DNA of 64,000 bases, taken from positions 80,973,009-81,037,008 of the forward strand of contig CM073594.1 of the NCBI GenBank assembly GCA_037074705.1. Direction: 5' to 3'. Under the pieces are notes generated by a model. It saw nothing but the letters and a program-made list of their open reading frames with translations, was not told the DNA's origin and ran no database searches. A program made the translations under genes and the position numbers. Shown in pieces: positions 58,210-64,000 of this stretch. The stretch's first letter is position 1, and each line of letters starts with the position of its first letter. The DNA comes from Zhengitettix transpicula (lineage: Eukaryota > Arthropoda > Insecta > Orthoptera > Tetrigidae).

Positions 58210-59460
58210 TGTAATAATTTACCGGGGACTTTTTAATTTACTCCACTTTGTGGTAGCCAAAATGTAATAATTAAATATGATGGGCTTTTAAATGAACAAT
58301 TAAGGACTTTATAACAAACAAAATTTATTAAAAATTAGCAATTATACAATTTAATATTATTAAAAGGATCTCATACTCTCAAAGGTTTAATAACGGACAG
58401 AACATTTATATAATCTAAGAACCCAACATTTATCTTTAAATTAAAAAGAAATATTTATTTGTCTAGACATAGACGAAAATTATTGACAAACTTATTCTAC
58501 CGGATTGATTCTAAATTTAAAAAGTTAATTTTATTAACACAAAAGAAAAGAACGATATCTGACTGTATCTTTTAATTCCGTTTACACATATTAATACCAT
58601 GAAATTTCAACTTACGATTACTCAGGAAAATTTGGCTCGTTCGTACACTCACACTTTATATACTGGACGTTTTAAACACTGACTCTAACACACACTGTTG
58701 GTTTGATGAAAGCTGGTTCTCCGTTCGTGAAGGACATCTCACTTGCTCGTGGTGGAACTACGCGACGCTGGATGCAGTGTTCTGGTCTCCTACCATCGAA
58801 GACAATGGTCAAATTTTGATATTACAACAGATTAGACTTCTGCATACAAAAATGTTTATCGTTGAATAATTTTGCTATTTCTCTCACAGGCTGCAAAATT
58901 TCTCCATTCTCGGTGCTCGCCGTACGCCTCCACAACTCTCACTCTAACTCCTAGCTCCAAAACTCAACTAACTATTCAAAAGCCGCTCTTGCTTATATAT
59001 CACAGTCCCTTCCATTTTCCTTTGTTCCAAAACTACGTCACAACTGCACGATGACAGTTTCCTCCATTATCCCGAGATTTACATTCTGCAGTTGCAGTTC
59101 CTTAGCTAGCAAATATCTAGCCACTCTGTCATGTCCCAACGCTGACAATCGAGATAGGTCTGATTTGTCTTTGCACTTTCAATTACTTTAGACGTGTCTT
59201 CTCACCCTCACTCACACGTGCGCGGTTCTAAATTCTCCAGACCGCCCAAACTGCACCCTCAATTACTTTAGACTTGTCTTTTCAACTGTCCAGGCTATTA
59301 CCAGAAACAATGCCTGCCTTAACAGATTTATATTGCGACAGGCCCCCTGCATGTGCCTTCCTTTGAATTCTCAAAATACCAATCCTAAGTACACAACACT
59401 ACAACTTCCTCCGACGGCCAAGACCATTAATCTGAAACAATGCCTTTCCTTAAAGGCATT

Positions 59461-59463
<3 letters not shown>
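58210..59463 (-). mobile_element. Solo LTR G (long subfamily)
   Basis: Left TGTAATAATT, right AAGGCATTACA. Flanks ATAC and ATAT. The LTR 3' end (left) has one PBS-like unit (complement TTGGCTACCACAAAGTGGAG, 58241-58260). The donor-like GTAAGT is the complement of about 58612. The C-rich 5' segment resembles solo LTRs F and H. The right end runs into (TA)n. Confidence 0.78.
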
Positions 59464-59539
<76 letters not shown>

Positions 59540-59558
59540 TTGTGTGTTTGTGTGTGTT
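59464..59558. repeat. (TA)n(GT)n microsatellite
   Basis: About 25 TA units followed by about 20 GT units with a few interruptions, beginning at the LTR G terminus. Confidence 0.95.
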
Positions 59559-59559
59559 A

Positions 59560-60685
59560 ACAATGAATATGTAATTATTTATTAAATAAAATTTTACTAT
59601 TTCCATTATCGGCGGCGTAAATAATAGGCCATTGCATAACAGCTTAAGTATTGTCTACAAGAATATGGAGCCTATAATGCTTGCTTCCTAAAGTGGCACT
59701 GTTGCCTCCGGCAGCACTGAGACGTACAGATCTTCGGAGATTCAGAGTTGCTCGGAGCATTATGGCGGAAGGTGTGTTTTGAGGAGTCTGTATTGAGAGT
59801 TCCCAGAACCATGACTGAGCAAGTGTGATTAGGAACCTGAGAAATGTTGTATTGAAAGTTCCCTGCTTATGTAATTGTTAGTCGTCAGTGTGAAATTATG
59901 TTTCGTCTATTGCCATGTTCGAGTAATTAGCAAAGTTTGAGAGAACAAAGGTATCAACTGTGATTGTTCAATCAAAGTTATGAACAGTTAGGAACAGAAA
60001 GCGATTTGTGTTTGCAAACTAAAACATCTTTAAATTTTGTGATGTGTTTATAAAACAAGTGAGATCGAGCCCAGATGAAGAGATAAGGGTAAAGTAGACA
60101 AAAAGGAATTTTCTTAATTGTAAACCTTATAGTGTAAATATAATTATCGTCTGATTTCGAATTTCGATTATTTCATTTAAAATAATAATAATTTAAGTCA
60201 GGAATATTTTGCCTCGTAAGATTCAATTATTTATGTAACTATCTTTGTTGGAGACCCGATAGGTGGCCCTGAAGATTAAGCCGTAGCACAACAATATTAA
60301 TTTGCAAAATTTCAACTGAGATAAAAATTAGTTTTATTAAATTAGTTTCTTATATTTTAAATTTCTGTTTTCATTTCAATCCTTTAATTTTTAACTATTA
60401 ATTTGTTAATTTCAAAATAAATATATAACTTGCTTTACTTAAATCTTTGCGTTGATTCTTCCGAAAACTACACCGATATCACTATATTATTTTTGTATAA
60501 TTAGTGATTTGGATTCTAACCAGGACGTTTCAAAATATATAAGAAAAGAAAAAAATATATAGTAAGCAAAAAGAAATGTACTGGTTACTAGAACGCAAGT
60601 CTAGTATCTCGATAGATAATAAACTTCTACTGTAAAAATCATAATTATACCAACATCGAGAGACGGGATTAGAATTATGGATATA
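59560..60685. other. Unresolved, LTR-like composition
   Basis: GAGACCCGATAGGTGGCCCT and TCGTCTGATTTCGAATTTCG faintly echo landmarks of the solo LTRs, but no TG...CA ends or target duplication can be fixed. No coding frame. Confidence 0.25.
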
Positions 60686-60690
60686 TATAT

Positions 60691-62293
60691 TGTAATAATC
60701 AAATAATTACTTATTAATTAACCCACGTTGTGGTAGCCAAAATGTAATAATCAAAAATTATGGGCTTTTAAATGAACAATTATACAATATTAGAAACAAA
60801 CAAAATTTTATTTAGCAATACTTGAAACAATTATACAATTTTGAAAAACATATCTCAATCTCTAAAAGGTCTTAACTGGGTTTGATAACGGCGGAACATT
60901 TAAACATAATGAAAGAACACAAAATTTAGATTTAATTTAAAAAGAAATATTTATTCGTCTAGACATAGACGAAATTAATTATCGACGAACTTATACTACA
61001 AGATGGATTTTAAATTTAAACAGTTTATTTTATCAACACTAAAGAACGATATCTGACATTATCTTTTAAATCGGTTTACAAAAATCATTTTACTTTTCTC
61101 TTGCTACTTACGGCTGCCCAGGATACTTTTAACTTTCGAAGCACAGTGGTGGGGTTTTCACAGATTCTACTAATACTGTTGGTTTGAAAAAGAAAGTTTG
61201 TAATATCTCGACGACTTTACTCTGCTCTGCTTCGACGACGATTTTTTTTTCTTTTTAGGGCAACAGGCTACATGAGGGTGATCCACATTGGGCAACTCCC
61301 CTTTAATAGCATAGGAAGGGATTAGAAAGGGGGATGCGGAAGGGTAGAGGAAGGTAGCCAAGGGTTAACTAGGGCCCCCGGGCTATGGTTTAAGGATCCT
61401 ACCCGGCATTCACCTAAAGAAATGCAGGGAAAACCCTAGAAAAACCTGCATCGGGTAGGTCGGGCATTGGGTACTTGTCCCACGCCCTTCCGATAGCGGG
61501 AGAGGAGTTTGCTGTGGGGACGCAGCATTCCCTTCTCCGTGCCTCGACCAGTTTAGGAGGCAGCTGGCCGACTATTCCAATAGGAATAGCGGACAACTCT
61601 TGCTGTATGCCCAAGGTCTGCGACCCCGGAACATACACCTCTCAAAACAGACCGAGGTGCCTCGGCATGTGGGAACCTTAGTTCAAAAAAACCAGAGAGA
61701 TGTGGAAGCTGTCGCTTCGACGACGACTGGTTTACTGTAAATTTAACAAGTCCTCTCCTATGCTTTGGCTGCGACTTTAAACTGCAATCTTTCGACGACG
61801 ATTCTTCTTAAACAATGTCTCTCTTAATCACATCCTCCAGCTTCGGTGTGCGCTGAACAACTATTCCGCTTAAACAATGTCTCTCTTAATCACATCCTCC
61901 AGCCTGGGTGATCGCAGCACAACTCCTCCCTCAAAATCTTACCGCTCCCTTATATCTTCCCGGTCTTTTACTTTTTCCATTGTTCGAAAACTTCGTCGAA
62001 AATGCCAGTTGACAGATTCTTCCATTATCCCAAGATTTATATTATGCAGCTGCAGTTCCGTAGTCAACAAATGGCTAACTACTCCGTCATGTCAAGCCGA
62101 CAATCGAGACAGGACCCTCAATAACTCGTCTTCTCCACCCCCACACCCACGTGCACGGTTTCAAATTCTCCACACCACACAACCAGTACTTCCAAGAACG
62201 AAGAAAAACTTAAACCTAAATAAACACGTTACAAAATTCCCCTACAACAGTCCAGACTATCAATCAGAAACAATGCCTCACTTAACAGGCATT

Positions 62294-62296
<3 letters not shown>
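60691..62296 (-). mobile_element. Solo LTR H with nested retroelement
   Basis: TGTAATAATC ... GGCATTACA with ATAT on both sides. One PBS-like unit (complement of 60721-60739, TTGGCTACCACAACGTGGG). The donor-like GTAAGT is the complement of about 61105. A 35-bp direct duplication, CTTAAACAATGTCTCTCTTA and on, lies at 61808-61842 and 61868-61902. Interrupted by retroelement copy 4. Without it, the length is about 1120 bp. Confidence 0.85.
61242..61713 (-). mobile_element. 540-bp poly-A retroelement, copy 4
   Basis: Poly-T at left, then AGGGCAACAGGCTACATGAG. Ends near CCAGAGAGATGTGGAAG. The target duplication GCTTCGACGACGA (61229-61241 and 61714-61726) defines both ends exactly, although CGACGACG also occurs elsewhere in this LTR. 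5'-truncated. The minus frame PPKLVEARRRECCVPTANSS is open, as in copy 2. Confidence 0.85.

Positions 62297-62339
<43 letters not shown>
62297..62339. repeat. (TA)n at right edge of LTR H
   Basis: Uninterrupted TA repeat from the LTR terminus. Confidence 0.95.
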
Positions 62340-62343
<4 letters not shown>

Positions 62344-62344
62344 A

Positions 62345-64000
62345 TATTGTAATGACGTTAATTCAAATTCAAACTTGTTTTAAATATTTTCATTTATATT
62401 TAGTTTATATGTATAAAGTGAGTTAATGTCGAAGTCATTTTAAGAAATTTATTCAGTTTAAAACATTTTGATTAATTAGTTTACCATTATATAGTTGTGT
62501 TCGTAATTTAAAATCATAAATTGATGTGTTAATTTTCTCTATTATAATTGTATTCAGACCTTTTCTTATTTAATTTCAATTAAAGCATTGTAGGAGCTTG
62601 GAAACGGTCTACTGTCTACTGAAGCAATAATGTGTAAGACTCAATTTCTAAATCGAGAAAATAACCAGACTTGATACCTAATAATGGAAAGCGATGATTG
62701 ATTGCCTTGAGCGTGGAGTCTGATTGTCGCACGCTCTGATATACTTCTGGAATTTTTGCTGCGAGAATATATAATGTGATCTGCACGAGGCTGAGAAAAC
62801 ACGTTGATCTTCGGAAGTTTGGACTTACAATAACGGTAGGGTGTGTGTTAACACGGGAGTAACTCCACGCCACTATGATCACTGAATATTTGGACTTCGT
62901 AAAAAAATTCAATCTTTTCTGAACGTTGAAACATTTCACATTGTCTGGACTCGATTTGACTACTTCTCGGGACTTAGAAGCTTGCGTAAGAATAGAAATT
63001 ATTCTAAGTACGACAGACAACCAGATATCGAACTGATGCCTCATCGCAGAAGGTCACACCATCGATGCCAGCCCAGAACAGCTCGACTTTGTGGGAGTTT
63101 CTCCGGACTTCACCGCGAAATTGCGACGCCACGCCATTGACGATGGTTGGCCTAGAAATCCTCCTAGATCGTTGACAACGCCAAGATACGAAAGATCTTC
63201 GTACGATCCCGGAGACCTGCAACGGCATAGCCAGTGACAGGCGCCTTGCAGCGGTACAGCTTACTTATCGCTGCAGCGGGCCAGTTCTGCTCGCAGCCAG
63301 CAGTGGAAATCGCCAGACACCAGGACGCGGGAACATAGCAGCAAAAAGTAAGGGAGTACCAATTATCATATATGACGTGTCAAGCTGTATCTCGAGGTTT
63401 TACCGCGGAAGTATTCAATTTCAGTTTCTAGAAATATTTGACCACCCCCACTTAACCCCTAAAGAGAAAGTGTTATCCGAGCTCAACCGATTTTTATTTT
63501 GAATGTAATTCACTGCGTTATATTGAACAAACTCTTTATAATCATTATGTGCAAGAACATTTAAAAAAAATTAATTGTGGTGATATAATGTTACAAGTCT
63601 AAAGTTATTGATTTTATATTGTGTGTCAGTTATTTCAATTCAAATTATATTTAATTTTTTAACTCACCCCAAACTTTAAAAAAATTATATTACAACATAT
63701 ATGAATACTTAACAAGTCCTCTCTCCTATGCTTCGGCTGCGAATATCATTAATTTAATATGTGAAACATAAAGGCGACTAATTAATAGATATGCAGATAG
63801 AAAGAAACCTTTTAATTTATTAAGCACTAATTTGAAAGTTAAACCTAATCCTATTTTAACAAACAACAGATTATGAACTACAACTTCCAGAGATATATTT
63901 TTATTTACTTGCCGCGACTAATTAAACATCTTACATGCACGCACTTTCATAATAATTTATTTTGGTTTAAATTTCTTGTGCTAATTAAATTGTTATCAGT
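62345..64000. other. No confident gene; GC-richer block 63000-63350
   Basis: The block at 63000-63350 is clearly GC-richer, but its overlapping frames (62616-63044 and 63004-63228, minus) have no recognisable domain. CAAGTCCTCTC...CTATGCTT.GGCTGCGA near 63712 repeats a stretch of LTR H (about 61749), so a further LTR fragment may begin here. Confidence 0.3.

Noticed and set aside
61877..62383. 168-codon plus frame
   Set aside because: It lies in the antisense strand of solo LTR H and runs into (TA)n. Ser/Pro-rich by composition only.

Overview
This window looks like intergenic DNA of an arthropod, most likely an insect. It is AT-rich, studded with (TA)n and (CA/GT)n tracts, has no bacterial-style gene packing, and has no long open reading frame. 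Almost everything recognisable is a decayed transposable element. The repertoire is typical of insects: mariner (DD34D), PIF/Harbinger, Helitron, tRNA-derived SINEs, non-LTR retrotransposon pieces and long-terminal-repeat (LTR) relics. I could not confirm any host gene. Two weak candidates are noted: a TATA box, ATG and splice donor at 11.5-11.8 kb, and a hydrophobic minus-strand frame at 45.7-46.1 kb.

The dominant component is one family of solo LTRs with 13 copies. Plus-strand copies are at 2306-3328, 6336-7262, 10463-11262, 28670-29698, 32007-33013 and 53918-55470. Minus-strand copies are at 15001-15956, 17406-18460, 18516-19959, 35529-36702, 46466-48202, 58210-59463 and 60691-62296. Each starts TGTAAT, and nearly all end ATTACA. 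Ten have identical 4-bp flanks (ATAT, CTAT or ATAC), as expected for gypsy-group elements that target TATATA. No gag or pol sequence is present. Two internal features recur: a splice-donor-like GT(A/G)AGT after GGTACCAG, and, in most copies, one to three units near the 3' end joining the LTR terminus ATTACA to a stretch resembling a tRNA-Lys primer-binding site (PBS).

Layout: 0-6 kb holds old dispersed repeats, one LTR and an RNase H-bearing non-LTR fragment. 6-20 kb holds a foldback element split by an LTR, further LTRs, SINE relics and a hammerhead-like motif near 16.4 kb. 20-27 kb holds a long-TIR DNA element, two Harbinger relics (one with both TIRs and TAA duplications) and a minus-strand mariner fossil. 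27-37 kb holds a 540-bp poly-A retroelement, three LTRs and long featureless AT-rich DNA. 37-43 kb holds a 300-bp direct repeat bracketing a roughly 490-bp tandem array, plus a 480-bp hairpin. 42.6-49.5 kb holds three mariner relics and a reverse-transcriptase scrap. 50-64 kb holds a short Helitron, a 447-bp TIR element and five more LTR-like insertions.

The elements form a nested stratigraphy. Three of the four copies of the poly-A retroelement lie inside solo LTRs, and one LTR lies inside the foldback element. All coding relics carry stops, frameshifts, deletions or lost catalytic residues, so none is predicted to be active.
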